Assembly (NCBI RefSeq): GCF_003263515.1
Contig: NZ_JYDE01000008.1
Span: forward strand, 1 to 59,829
Length of the DNA stretch: 59,829 nucleotides
Origin: Rahnella inusitata
GTDB taxonomy: Bacteria > Pseudomonadota > Gammaproteobacteria > Enterobacterales > Enterobacteriaceae
Reading direction: 5' to 3'
Below the pieces are notes generated by a model. That model was not told the origin of the DNA. It made no database searches and worked only from the letters and a program-made list of their open reading frames with translations. The translations under genes were made by a program, and so were the position numbers. Each line of letters opens with the position of its first letter. The first letter of the stretch is position 1. Below are positions 28,190 through 37,565 of this stretch, piece after piece.

Positions 28190-29203
28190 ATGACGACAAC
28201 GCAACTGATGCCAGAGATGGCGTCACGTTTTGCCTCGCTGGCGCTGAATCATTTAACGCGTGAGTTTCCAAATAAACTTATGCACGCCATGAGCAGCGCC
28301 GCCGACGCTCAAACGCCGCGACAGCTGCATCCGATTTTCTACGGCAGCTATGACTGGCACTCCTGCGTACACGGCTACTGGCTGTTGCTGCGCTTGCTGA
28401 ATAAATTCCCGGACCTGCCGCAAGCAGAGAAGATTATTGCGATGGTTGGTGAACATTTCACCGCAGAGAACGTTGCAGGTGAAATGGCTTATCTGCAACA
28501 GCCGCAACACGCAGGCTTCGAGCGGCCTTACGGCTGGGCATGGTTTTTAGCACTGACGCAGCAACTCCATGAAATGGCGCTACCGCAGGCCGCTGTTTGG
28601 GCAAGAAATCTCGCGCCGATGACCCGCTTCTTCGAAGAAAGCTTTACCGCTTTTCTGCCAAAGGCGACCTATCCGCTGCGCGTCGGCAGCCACTTCAACA
28701 CCGCGTTTGCACTGGCGCTGACGCTTGATTACGCCCGCTGCGTGAAGCATGAGTCTTTGAGTGAGCTGATTAAAGAAACGGCGCTGCGCTGGCATCTTGA
28801 TGACAAAAATTGTCAGGCGTGGGAACCGGGCGGTGATGAGTTTTTATCACCCTCGCTGATGGAAGCGGAGCTGATGCGTCGCGTGCTGCCGGGGGAAGAG
28901 TTTGTGACGTGGTTCGGGCATTTCCTGCCGGATCTGGCACAGAGCCAGCCCGCGACGTTGTTCACGCCTGCCACCGTCACTGACCGCAGCGATGGCAAAA
29001 TTGGTCATCTGGACGGGCTGAACCTCAGCCGCGCCTGGTGCCAGCGATCGCTGGCCTCGGCGTTACCCGCCGGTGACCCGCGAGCCACATGCCTGCGCAA
29101 TGCGGCGCATGCGCACCTGCACAGCGCGCTGGAACATCTCGACAGCGATTACATGGGCGAACACTGGCTGGCGACCTTCGCTCTGCTGGCGCTGGAAGCC
29201 TGA
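28190..29203 (+). CDS. DUF2891 protein
   Basis: 337 residues, soluble, matching the DUF2891 family (FYGSYDWHSCVHGYWLLLRLL, YGWAWFLAL, YPLRVGSHFNTAFALALTLDYAR, EPGGDEFLSPSLMEAELMRRVL). Conserved H, D, E and W residues suggest an alpha-helical barrel enzyme, but no reaction is established. It starts 12 bp after DUF979 with AAGGA upstream, so the three genes are one operon. It may process the solute carried by DUF969/DUF979. Confidence 0.87.
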   Translation: MTTTQLMPEMASRFASLALNHLTREFPNKLMHAMSSAADAQTPRQLHPIFYGSYDWHSCVHGYWLLLRLLNKFPDLPQAEKIIAMVGEHFTAENVAGEMAYLQQPQHAGFERPYGWAWFLALTQQLHEMALPQAAVWARNLAPMTRFFEESFTAFLPKATYPLRVGSHFNTAFALALTLDYARCVKHESLSELIKETALRWHLDDKNCQAWEPGGDEFLSPSLMEAELMRRVLPGEEFVTWFGHFLPDLAQSQPATLFTPATVTDRSDGKIGHLDGLNLSRAWCQRSLASALPAGDPRATCLRNAAHAHLHSALEHLDSDYMGEHWLATFALLALEA

Positions 29204-29228
29204 CGTTTCGGTGCGTGCGTATTTCGAA

Positions 29229-30020
29229 TCAACCGCGAATAATGCCCCGCGTCGAGCGGGTAAAGAAATCATTGAACTGGCGCAGCATTGGATATTCCAC
29301 GCTGAGCCGTTCAATCTCCAGTTTCACCACGTCTACCGGCTCCTGCTGGTGATAAAGCAAATCATACAAATGGTGGATCACCCGCTGTTCGTCGGCAGTT
29401 GCCCTGGCAAAGGCTTGCGCACGTTCATTAATCCCCAGCGGAACCGCGCGGTTACCGTTCGCCAGCACATAAGGTGGAACGTCCTGCACTACGCAGGTGT
29501 TGTCCAGCAGGCGTGAACCGGTACCGACGATGCAAAACTGATGCACCGCGCACAGTGCGCCGAGCTGAGAATAATCTCCCAGCGTGACGTGACCGGCCAG
29601 CCCGCTGTGATCGCCCATGGTGGTGTGATCCCCCACCTGACAGTCATGCCCGATGTGCACCCCTGCCTGAAAGATATTCTGATTGCCAATCCGCGTGACG
29701 CTGCCGCCCTGCGCCGTGCCACGGTGCAACGTTGAGTGACGGCCAATTTCATTTCCGTCTCCGATTTCGAGGCGAGCCGGTTCACCGTCGTACTTCAAAT
29801 CCTGACTGATTTCGCCGACTGACGAGCCCATGCCAATTCGGTTCTCACGACCGAGAGTGGTATTGCCATTAATGACGACGTGCGAGGCAATGACAGTGCC
29901 TTCTCCGATCCGCACGCCCGCAGAGATAAAGCAGAAAGGCCCGACAACAACGTGCGGGCCGATAATGACACCGGGTTCAATGATACTGCTGGCCGCAATT
30001 GTGGCCGAAGATGAAATCAA
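29229..30020 (-). CDS. LpxA-like acyltransferase paralogue
   Basis: 263 residues that align without gaps to E. coli LpxA (262), the UDP-GlcNAc 3-O-acyltransferase that starts lipid A synthesis. Left-handed beta-helix repeats run to ~190. Conserved: D74, K76, H99, H122, the catalytic H125 and N198. Changed: the chain-length ruler G173 is D, E200 is R and R204 is F, all in positions reported to matter for substrate binding. The gene is not in the usual lpxD-fabZ-lpxA-lpxB cluster, so it is probably a second copy with an altered acyl chain or sugar. It lies divergent from eptA, another lipid A gene, and convergent with DUF2891. Confidence 0.85.
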   Translation of the reverse strand: MISSSATIAASSIIEPGVIIGPHVVVGPFCFISAGVRIGEGTVIASHVVINGNTTLGRENRIGMGSSVGEISQDLKYDGEPARLEIGDGNEIGRHSTLHRGTAQGGSVTRIGNQNIFQAGVHIGHDCQVGDHTTMGDHSGLAGHVTLGDYSQLGALCAVHQFCIVGTGSRLLDNTCVVQDVPPYVLANGNRAVPLGINERAQAFARATADEQRVIHHLYDLLYHQQEPVDVVKLEIERLSVEYPMLRQFNDFFTRSTRGIIRG

Positions 30021-30295
30021 CGCAAAATCCTTCTGACAACCGCTCTGCGTGCAAAAGCCGAACGCCGTAAACGTCAGTAGTAAATTAAACCGAATCTGGA
30101 TTAATCAGCGGGAAGATCAGAATGAGTCGGGAGGTGCACTCAGAAAGCTATAAACAGGCGGATTACTTTTCACGCAACTCTCCTGCTATGCCGCCCAGCA
30201 TAAGGGTTCAGGGGCGTAAACCCAGCCAACTATATTTTATTTATTTTCTGAACCTTTCTTAAAAATGAGAGCTGTGAATCATTTGTGACACTTCT

Positions 30296-30312
30296 ATTAA
30301 GGCTTTCTTAAG
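30296..30312 (+). promoter_or_regulatory. PmrA-box-like site upstream of eptA
   Basis: ATTAAG-GCTTT-CTTAAG, matching YTTAAK-N5-YTTAAK at 11 of 12 positions. TATGAT (30323-30328) could be the -10. The rest of the 384-bp gap between the LpxA-like gene and eptA shows no gene. Confidence 0.6.
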
Positions 30313-30404
30313 CTAGCAATATTATGATTCACGACAATTCATTTACAGGCGTTATGGTTTCACGCCGGTAACGCCAGCAACCTTCAGTTTTTTGGGAGTT
30401 CTCA

Positions 30405-32033
30405 TTGCGCTATTTATGTCCGAAGATCAGCTACTTTAGGCTGACTTTGTTGCTCAGTTTGTATTTCACCTTTGTCGTCAACCTGCCAATTTTGCTCCAT
30501 TTTTATCGCATTTTGCATGCGCTGCCTGCCTATAACCTGGCGTTTGCGCTGACCATTCCGGTGGTACTTTTCTTCGCCCTGAACTTTGTGTTCACCCCAT
30601 TCAGTTTCCGTCCGTTGCTTAAACCCTTCTTCATCATTATTTTGCCGGTCAGCGCGATCGCCAGCTTCGCGATGATGACCTATCAGGTGGTGTTCGATCG
30701 CGGGATGATCGAAAACATTTTGGAGACGCAATCAGCGGAAGCGACGTCCTATCTCAATTTGGAGGTGGTGCTGTGGTTTATCTTCACCGGCTTATTACCG
30801 GCTGTCCTACTGTTCCTCACACCGGTCAGTTACGAAAAAACACCTCTGCGCCGTCTGGGCGTGCGGCTGGTCTCAATGATCGTGTCACTGGCGATCGTTG
30901 CTTCCCTCGCCGGGGTGTTCTACAAAGATTACGCTTCAGTCGGGCGCAACAACCGCACCCTGAATCTGGAAATCGTGCCGACCAACTATCTCTACAGCGC
31001 GTTCCAGTATATGAATCATCGCTATTTCACCAAAAAGATGCCGTTCCAGAGCATCGGTAACGATGCAAAACTGGTGCAGAAATCCGGTGAGAAACCGAAT
31101 CTGGTATTCCTGGTGATCGGCGAAACCGCCCGCGCACAGAACCAGTCATCAAACGGTTACGCTAAACCGACCAACGAATACACTCAGGCTACGCCGGACG
31201 TGGTGTTCTTCAACCACATGACTTCCTGTGGCACTGCAACGGCGATTTCGGTGCCCTGCATGTTCTCCAACATGAAACGCACCAATTATGACGCCAACCG
31301 TGCGCGCAACAGCGAAGGCCTGCTGGATATTTTGCATAAAGCCGGGGTGTCGGTGTTCTGGAAAGACAATGACGAAGGTTGCAAAGGCGTCTGCGACCGC
31401 GTGCCGAACGTCATCATCGACACCAAAAAAGACGGTAAATATTGCGATGGCGATACCTGCTACGACATGGCGTTGCTGCAAAATATCGACGATGACATTA
31501 AGTCCGACGGTAAAAATACGCTGATCGGCCTGCATTTAATCGGCAGCCACGGCCCGACCTATTCAAAACGCTATCCGCCGGAGTTCCGTCAGTTCACCCC
31601 GGACTGCCCGCGCAGTGACATCGAAAACTGCACGCAGGAACAGCTGGTGAATACCTACGATAATACCCTGCGCTACACCGATTACGTGGTATCGCAGGTG
31701 ATTGAAAAGGCGAAGCAGTATCAGGATAAGTACAATGTGGCGGTGATTTATCTTTCCGACCACGGTGAATCGCTGGGCGAAAACGGTCTGTATCTGCACG
31801 GTACGCCGTACAGCGTCGCTCCGGCGCAGCAGACGCACGTGCCGATGCTGTTCTGGCTGTCCGACGGTTATGCAAAGGCGCAGGGGATCGATATGTCTTG
31901 CCTGAAAGCGAATGCGGCGAAGAATGATGTGTCGCAGGATAACCTGTTTCACACCGTACTGAGCGCGATGAACGTGCAAACCAGCGAGCGCGACCCGCAG
32001 CTGGATATCCTCGCTGCCTGTAAAAAGCCGTAA
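30405..32033 (+). CDS. eptA: Lipid A phosphoethanolamine transferase (EptA/MCR family)
   Basis: 542 residues. Inner-membrane enzyme with five N-terminal TM helices (to ~172) and a periplasmic alkaline-phosphatase-like domain. It moves phosphoethanolamine from phosphatidylethanolamine to lipid A, lowering the negative charge and raising resistance to polymyxins. Catalytic features: E240 in VIGETARAQNQ, nucleophile T277 in MTSCGTATAISVPCMFS, and Zn ligands in YLSDHGESLGENG. Paired cysteines fit the family's disulfides. The start is TTG with GGGAG 6 nt upstream. A PmrA-box-like site suggests PmrAB control. EptB or EptC are less likely by length and sequence. Confidence 0.92.
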   Translation: MRYLCPKISYFRLTLLLSLYFTFVVNLPILLHFYRILHALPAYNLAFALTIPVVLFFALNFVFTPFSFRPLLKPFFIIILPVSAIASFAMMTYQVVFDRGMIENILETQSAEATSYLNLEVVLWFIFTGLLPAVLLFLTPVSYEKTPLRRLGVRLVSMIVSLAIVASLAGVFYKDYASVGRNNRTLNLEIVPTNYLYSAFQYMNHRYFTKKMPFQSIGNDAKLVQKSGEKPNLVFLVIGETARAQNQSSNGYAKPTNEYTQATPDVVFFNHMTSCGTATAISVPCMFSNMKRTNYDANRARNSEGLLDILHKAGVSVFWKDNDEGCKGVCDRVPNVIIDTKKDGKYCDGDTCYDMALLQNIDDDIKSDGKNTLIGLHLIGSHGPTYSKRYPPEFRQFTPDCPRSDIENCTQEQLVNTYDNTLRYTDYVVSQVIEKAKQYQDKYNVAVIYLSDHGESLGENGLYLHGTPYSVAPAQQTHVPMLFWLSDGYAKAQGIDMSCLKANAAKNDVSQDNLFHTVLSAMNVQTSERDPQLDILAACKKP

Positions 32034-32044
32034 AATGAACGGTG

Positions 32045-32067
32045 GCTGCCCTGAAATTCAGGGCAGC
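32045..32067. terminator. Hairpin between convergent eptA and LysR gene
   Basis: GCTGCCCTGAA-A-TTCAGGGCAGC, an 11-bp stem that overlaps the LysR stop codon. No U-run. Confidence 0.5.
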
Positions 32068-32954
32068 ACTTCACACTCCGCCAGAATGCACTGTGAAAGT
32101 GCGCCGATCGTTTGATCAAAGTTTTGCGATTCTTTATCCGTCACCATATACAGCGCTGTTTGCCGCACGGTTCTCGCCGCCAGCATCAGGCGACTGAGCA
32201 CGCCGCTTTCCAGCACTTTTTCGATACTTCCCAGCGGCAGCCAGCCGTACCCGACACCGACCGAAATGGCCTCCATCGCCGCGGCCACCGTGGTGAATGT
32301 CCAGTTCGCCGCCTGCCCGGTGGCGCGATTCTCCGTGCGCTGCGAACGCCGGTCAGCCACCGAAATTAACGGGAAGCGCGCCAGATCTTCGGCTGAAAGT
32401 GGCGCGGGCAGCTGAAACAGCGGGTGATCGCTTTTCGCCACCGGTACGAAATCCACGTCCAGGAGAAAACGCCCGTGAATGGCATTTTCAGGAGCCAACG
32501 TAGTGATGTACAAATCCGCTGACCGTTCATTTAATTGCTCAATGCTTTCGCCGCGCAGGATTTCCGTCAGGTGCACCTGCGTGTCAGGAAACTGCTGCTG
32601 AAATGCTTTTAACGCGCGGAATAAGCGGTCTTTCGGGAACACGCTGTCGACCACCAGACTCAGCTCAGTGCGCACGCCACCCCGCAGCCCGGCGGCACGA
32701 TGTTCCAGTTGCAAAAATGCAGAGATCAGCGGCGACGCCTGCGCCAGCAACGCGCGCCCTTGCTCGGTCAGCAAAGCTTTGCGCCCGGTGATTTCCAGCA
32801 GCGGCAAGCCGAGGCGCTCCTGCAATCCGCTTAACGCATAGCTTACCGATGACTGACTCCGGTTCAGCGCAGTCGCCGCCTGTGCAAAACTCCCCTGCTC
32901 AATTACCGTTTGCAGCACAACCCATTGTTCCAGCGTGGTTCTTGGCAGCGCCAT
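32058..32954 (-). CDS. LysR-family regulator next to padC
   Basis: 298 residues from MALPRTTLEQW at 32954; a frame from 32999 adds 15 residues. Winged helix-turn-helix at 1-60 (GSFAQAATALNRSQSSVSYALSGLQERLG) and a substrate-binding domain after ~90. It is divergent from the phenolic acid decarboxylase gene with a perfect inverted repeat in between, so it probably activates padC when p-coumarate or ferulate is present. Enterobacteria commonly use a LysR here, unlike the PadR repressors of Gram-positives. Confidence 0.9.
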   Translation of the reverse strand: MALPRTTLEQWVVLQTVIEQGSFAQAATALNRSQSSVSYALSGLQERLGLPLLEITGRKALLTEQGRALLAQASPLISAFLQLEHRAAGLRGGVRTELSLVVDSVFPKDRLFRALKAFQQQFPDTQVHLTEILRGESIEQLNERSADLYITTLAPENAIHGRFLLDVDFVPVAKSDHPLFQLPAPLSAEDLARFPLISVADRRSQRTENRATGQAANWTFTTVAAAMEAISVGVGYGWLPLGSIEKVLESGVLSRLMLAARTVRQTALYMVTDKESQNFDQTIGALSQCILAECEVLP

Positions 32955-33004
32955 ACTCTTATCCTTTTCTAAAAGCCGTTCACTCAACGCATAATACATC
33001 TATT

Positions 33005-33027
33005 TATCCGATTATTTTTATCGGATA
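33005..33027. promoter_or_regulatory. LysR operator between the regulator and padC
   Basis: TATCCGAT-N7-ATCGGATA, a perfect 8-7-8 inverted repeat, 50 bp from the LysR start and 87 bp from the padC start. Confidence 0.65.
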
Positions 33028-33114
33028 TCAGCGTTTTTTTATCAACTTTTTGCGGCGTATTATTCTCCCATCGAAACGAAATGTTTCATCCCGAACACAT
33101 TGAGGAGAATGACC

Positions 33115-33621
33115 ATGAGCAACTTTGATAAACATGACCTGAGCGGTTTCGTTGGCAAACATGTGGTGTATACCTACGACAATGGCTGGAACTATGAAAT
33201 CTATGTGAAAAACGGCGAAACTCTGGATTACCGCATTCATAGCGGCCTGGTGGGTAACCGTTGGGTGAAAGATCAGAAAGCCTACATCGTCCGCGTGGCA
33301 TCTGATGTGTATAAAATTTCGTGGACCGAGCCGACCGGCACCGACGTCAGCCTGATTGTGAATCTGGGCGATAACGTTTTCCACGGCACCATCTTCTTCC
33401 CGCGCTGGGTGATCAACAATCCGGAAAAAACCGTTTGCTTCCAGAACGACCATATTCCGCTGATGAATGCTTATCGCGACGCAGGCCCGGCGTATCCGAC
33501 TGAAGTGATCGACGAATTCGCCACCATCACTTTCGTCCGTGACTGCGGTGCAGATAACGATACCGTGATCGCCTGCGCAGCCAGCGAGTTACCGGCTAAT
33601 TTCCCGGATAATCTGCGTTAA
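33115..33621 (+). CDS. padC: Phenolic acid decarboxylase
   Basis: Cofactor-free decarboxylase that converts p-coumaric, ferulic and caffeic acids to vinyl phenols, detoxifying plant phenolics. 168 residues, normal for the family, with the lipocalin-like barrel and landmarks HVVYTYDNGWNYEIYVKN, DYRIHSG, KISWTEPTGTDVSL and FPRWVINNPEKT. I chose ATG 33115 because AGGAG lies 7 nt upstream; the frame from 33100 is longer by five residues. It points to a plant-associated or plant-feeding life. Confidence 0.95.
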   Translation: MSNFDKHDLSGFVGKHVVYTYDNGWNYEIYVKNGETLDYRIHSGLVGNRWVKDQKAYIVRVASDVYKISWTEPTGTDVSLIVNLGDNVFHGTIFFPRWVINNPEKTVCFQNDHIPLMNAYRDAGPAYPTEVIDEFATITFVRDCGADNDTVIACAASELPANFPDNLR

Positions 33622-33647
33622 TCACTGATAACGACAAAATGCAGATG

Positions 33648-33684
33648 AAAAAAAACCGCAGCCCTCAGAAGCTGCGGTTTTTTT
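33648..33684. terminator. Bidirectional terminator after padC
   Basis: AAACCGCAGC and GCTGCGGTTT with long A and T runs, between padC and the convergent hydrolase gene. Confidence 0.88.
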
Positions 33685-33700
33685 CATGGTGTGGCAAACC

Positions 33701-34714
33701 TCATTTCGCCAGGTTTTTCAGCAATGCGGCATTAAATTTCTCCGGTTCTTCCATCTGCGGCGCATGGCCAAGTCCTTTAAATTCAATCAACTTCGCATGC
33801 GGGATCAGCTTCGCTGCCTGTTTGCCCAGCACATTATAATGGCCGATTTTAGCTTTCACGGCCGCCGGTGCAATATCGCTGCCGATCGCCGTGGTATCAG
33901 CCGTGCCGATCATCAGCGTGGTCGGCACCCTGAGGTTTTTGAATTCGTAAACGACCGGCTGGGTGAAGATCATGTCGTATATCAGTGCCGAGTTCCACGC
34001 CACCAGTTTATGCCCCGGCCCGTTGTTCAGACCTGCCAGCATATCCACCCAGCGGTCATATTCCGGTTTCCACTTGTTCACGTAGTAGGTTTTCAGCTCG
34101 TACTGTTTGATACTTTCTGCCGAGGTTTTCAGCTCGCGGTCATACCACTGATCGACGGTACGGTACGGCACACCCTTGGCTTTCCAGTCTTCCAGCCCTA
34201 TCGGATTCACCATCACCAGCTTCGACACCTCCGCCGGGAACATCAGGCTGTAGCGCGTCGCTAACATCCCGCCGGTCGAATGGCCGACAAGCACCGCTTT
34301 GGTGATCTTCAGGCTTTTGAGCAGTTCATGAGTGTTGATAGCCAGCTGCTGGAAACTGTACTGATAATGGCTGGGTTTAGTCGATGAGCAAAAACCGACC
34401 TGATCGGGAGCAATCACACGATAGCCTTTCCCGGCCAGCGCCGAAATGGTGTCGCCCCAGGTGGCGGCACAGAAATTTTTACCGTGCATCAGCACCACCG
34501 TCTGGCCGTTCTTGCGGCCCACCGGCGAAACATCCAGATATCCCATCTGCAACGGCGCACCCTGGGAGGTAAAGGAGAACTGTTTTAGCGGAAACGGATA
34601 ATCAAAACCCTGCAACTGCGGCCCGTAGGACGGCGCATCGGCGGCCAGCGCAGAGCCGGTCGCGCAAAGGGATAAAGCAGCGGCACACAAAAGCAGTTTA
34701 AGGCGGGGAAGCAT
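33701..34714 (-). CDS. Secreted/periplasmic alpha/beta hydrolase
   Basis: 337 residues with a clear signal peptide (LLLCAAALSLCATGSALAAD). Alpha/beta-hydrolase fold: oxyanion HG in VLMHGKNFCAATW, nucleophile serine in VGHSTGGMLA, and late acid and histidine (GTADTT, GLGHAPQMEEPE). It looks like the haloalkane-dehalogenase/epoxide-hydrolase/esterase group, but the substrate cannot be told. It is divergent from the EAL gene, with about 220 bp between them. Confidence 0.88.
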   Translation of the reverse strand: MLPRLKLLLCAAALSLCATGSALAADAPSYGPQLQGFDYPFPLKQFSFTSQGAPLQMGYLDVSPVGRKNGQTVVLMHGKNFCAATWGDTISALAGKGYRVIAPDQVGFCSSTKPSHYQYSFQQLAINTHELLKSLKITKAVLVGHSTGGMLATRYSLMFPAEVSKLVMVNPIGLEDWKAKGVPYRTVDQWYDRELKTSAESIKQYELKTYYVNKWKPEYDRWVDMLAGLNNGPGHKLVAWNSALIYDMIFTQPVVYEFKNLRVPTTLMIGTADTTAIGSDIAPAAVKAKIGHYNVLGKQAAKLIPHAKLIEFKGLGHAPQMEEPEKFNAALLKNLAK

Positions 34715-34938
34715 GGGGTCGTCCTGGTGTTGTTGTCTGACAGGCGTAAAGGCTTATGCTACAAACTTTAGGCGACCCTGCAAACTGAAACCGCACAAAG
34801 TGATTTTTCGGTTTGGGCTTCAGGCACATAACGAAAAAAATTCCCGCTTCATCCCGTCACCTTTCCAGCAGACTCCACCCGTTATGCGTTATATTAAAGA
34901 GAGTCAGCCTTCACAAATTCTTACTGGTGGATACTTCT

Positions 34939-36468
34939 TTGGCTCTCTCCGTACCCTGGCAATACCGCCCGCGATTCAGACTTTGTCTGTCGATACTGGC
35001 TTTTCTGGTGGTCGCCGCGCTGGGCACGTTGGCCATTTCATGGCAGACCTCACAGGGCCTGCGCAAAGACACTGCCGCCAGCCTGGCGCAATCCGTGCGT
35101 CTGGTGGATATGACGCTCAGCAATGCCACTGTCGCTGCGGATGCCGTTCACGATCTCGTCGGAACGCCCTGCACCGAAGACACGATTCAGGCCTTACGCT
35201 GGCAGGTCGCCAGAGTGCCGAACGTGCGCACCGTTAATCTGTATCGTGGCGATACCATTTACTGTACCTCCCTGTTTGGCCATAACATTGATTACGTTTC
35301 AACGGGCGACTACGCAGGCGGGCAACTGCTGCTGATGAGCGGCAACGCGGTCACGCCGGATCATCCGCTGATCGCTTATCGTCGCGACGTTGATGGCAAC
35401 GGCGTTCTGATTGGCGTCGATGGCTATTTCCTGCATAACATCCTCAACCTGCTCAGCACCCATACCTATCTGGTGCTGAAAATCGGCGATCAGTGGATGG
35501 ATAATCAGGGCAAAATTCATCGTGAAGAAGGCTGGCCGGCAGGCGAGCGAATGATGCTGGCGTCGAAACAATATCCGTATGAGATGCGGCTGGTGATCCG
35601 CAAAAGCGATCACTGGCGCTATATCTTCGATTACGCCACCGCCAGTCTGGTGCTTTTCCCGCTGGTCGGGCTGTTTGTCGCCTTTATGATCTACCAGCTG
35701 CTTGGCCGGTTTGCGACGCCAGTAACGGCGCTGAGAGCGGCAATGGAGAAGAAGCAGTTTATTCCGTACCTGCAACCGGTGGTGGATGGCACCCACCATC
35801 AGATTACCGGTTGCGAAGTGCTGATGCGTTGGCAGCATCCGCAGTCAGGATTGATCCCGCCCTATCAGTTTATCCCCCTGGCTGAAGAAAGCGGCCTGAT
35901 TGTGCCGATGACCCGCGCCATGATGGAACAGGTACGTGAACAGTTTGGCCCGCTGGCCGCTGAGTTGCCGAAAGGTTTCCATTTTGGCTTCAACATCTGC
36001 GCCAGCCATTTTAAAGATCTGACGCTGGTGGACGATTGCAAAGCCTTCATCGATGCCTTCAAAGCCAATCCGATTAAACTGGTGCTCGAGCTCACCGAGC
36101 GCGAGCTTATCGAGCAAACGGAGACCACCCAGAGTCTGTTCAACGGGCTGCGCCGGATGGGCGTCCTGATTGCGCTGGATGACTTCGGCACCGGCCACTC
36201 CAGCCTGACGTATTTGCAAAAATTCCACATTGATATCTTAAAAATTGACCAAAGTTTCATTGGCCGCATCGGCACCGACGCGCTGGCCGGGCACATTGTC
36301 GACAACGTGATCGATCTGGCAAAGCGCCTGCAAATGGTCATTGTCGCCGAGGGCGTCGAGACACAGGCGCAGGTCGATTACCTGACGCCTTACCAGATCG
36401 AATTCCTGCAAGGATACTTTTTCGGCAAGCCGGTAGCGGCGAATGATTTTGTCGAAAAGTGGTTATAG
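34939..36468 (+). CDS. CSS-motif/EAL cyclic-di-GMP phosphodiesterase
   Basis: About 510 residues. N-terminal TM, a periplasmic sensor domain with two cysteines (GTPCTED and IYCTSLFG, a CSS-like pattern), a second TM near ~235-255, and a complete EAL domain: EVLMRW (EAL variant), NICASHF, ELTERELIE, DDFGTGHSSLTYL, KIDQSFI, VAEGVET and QGYFFGKP. Active-site residues look intact, so it should hydrolyse c-di-GMP. No ATG start fits. TTG 34939 has GGTGG 8 nt upstream; GTG 34927 or TTG 34813 are other options. Family members in E. coli (PdeB, PdeC etc.) respond to periplasmic redox state. Confidence 0.85.
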   Translation: MALSVPWQYRPRFRLCLSILAFLVVAALGTLAISWQTSQGLRKDTAASLAQSVRLVDMTLSNATVAADAVHDLVGTPCTEDTIQALRWQVARVPNVRTVNLYRGDTIYCTSLFGHNIDYVSTGDYAGGQLLLMSGNAVTPDHPLIAYRRDVDGNGVLIGVDGYFLHNILNLLSTHTYLVLKIGDQWMDNQGKIHREEGWPAGERMMLASKQYPYEMRLVIRKSDHWRYIFDYATASLVLFPLVGLFVAFMIYQLLGRFATPVTALRAAMEKKQFIPYLQPVVDGTHHQITGCEVLMRWQHPQSGLIPPYQFIPLAEESGLIVPMTRAMMEQVREQFGPLAAELPKGFHFGFNICASHFKDLTLVDDCKAFIDAFKANPIKLVLELTERELIEQTETTQSLFNGLRRMGVLIALDDFGTGHSSLTYLQKFHIDILKIDQSFIGRIGTDALAGHIVDNVIDLAKRLQMVIVAEGVETQAQVDYLTPYQIEFLQGYFFGKPVAANDFVEKWL

Positions 36469-36645
36469 GAATAACGTGAGCTATGTCTTATTAGATGACT
36501 GCACATTTTGCTTAAAATCAGCGGATGTGTAACATCCACTCAGAATTCGTGCAGCACGACGCTAACTTATTGAAGTTACTTGTTTTGGAGTAACATTTTA
36601 GCCTCATGTACTGACAGTTTACGTAATCACTTTGCGAGCAAAATG

Positions 36646-37422
36646 ATGATTAAGTGGCCGTGGAAAGCAAATGAGCTGAAAATCGAGAAATCAGATGCGT
36701 GGAATGACGCGCTGAATATCCCGCTGTTGTCCTCGCTTAACGCAGAAGAGCAGCAACGCCTGATCCAAATCGCCAGCCAGCTGCTGCAACAAAAAAGGCT
36801 GGTGCCGTTGCAGGGCGTCGTGCTGACCGAACAGATGCAGGCGCGCATCGCACTGCTGTTCGCCCTGCCGGTAATGGAACTGGGCGCGGCGTGGCTTGAT
36901 GGCTTTCATGAAATCCTGCTCTATCCTTCCCCTTTTGTGGTTGATACGCCTTGGCAGGACGAGAACGGGCTTATCCACGCCGGAATGCAAATCCACGCCG
37001 GACAGAGCTGGGATCAGGGCCCTATCGTGCTGAACTGGCAGGATATCGAAGATTCGTTTGATAACTCCGGCTTTAATCTCATCATTCACGAAGCTGCGCA
37101 CAAGCTGGATATGCGTAACGGCGGCGAAGTCACCGGTATTCCGCCGATCCCGCTGCGGGAAGTGGTTGCCTGGGAGCATGACCTGCAGGCCGCGATGCAG
37201 AACCTGCAAGATGAGATCGACACCGTCGGTGAGGAAGCCGCCAGCATGGACGCCTACGCCGCAACCGATGCCGCCGAGTGTTTTGCGGTGCTTTCCGAAT
37301 ATTTCTTTAGTGCGCCAGAATTACTGTCCGACAGGTTTCCGCTGGTATATGGCCATTTCACCCGTTTTTATCAGCAAGACCCGCTGGCACGGCAACGTCG
37401 TGGACAGCGCTGTGATTGTTAA
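36646..37422 (+). CDS. mtfA: MtfA, Mlc-titrating zinc peptidase
   Basis: 258 residues from [10 protein letters not shown], the E. coli start. Zinc aminopeptidase that binds the repressor Mlc and so raises ptsG expression. The zinc motif is H148-E-A-A-H152 in [16 protein letters not shown], with a further acidic ligand in [21 protein letters not shown]. Nearly every E. coli block is kept, but the C-terminal tail is shorter (ends GQRCDC). As in E. coli, tRNA-Asn follows. A second ATG lies directly upstream at 36643. Confidence 0.93.
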   Translation: MIKWPWKANELKIEKSDAWNDALNIPLLSSLNAEEQQRLIQIASQLLQQKRLVPLQGVVLTEQMQARIALLFALPVMELGAAWLDGFHEILLYPSPFVVDTPWQDENGLIHAGMQIHAGQSWDQGPIVLNWQDIEDSFDNSGFNLIIHEAAHKLDMRNGGEVTGIPPIPLREVVAWEHDLQAAMQNLQDEIDTVGEEAASMDAYAATDAAECFAVLSEYFFSAPELLSDRFPLVYGHFTRFYQQDPLARQRRGQRCDC

Positions 37423-37565
37423 TCCGGCCTGAGAAGACATTTTTTCAGGCTCAAAATGGTGATTTTCAGCCGTATTGATTAGATGCTGAGCAGTCAGAGT
37501 ATTTTATCGAATTTAGCGTTGACACCCAGGCGCCCTCTGGATATTATGCGCCCCGTTCACACGAT

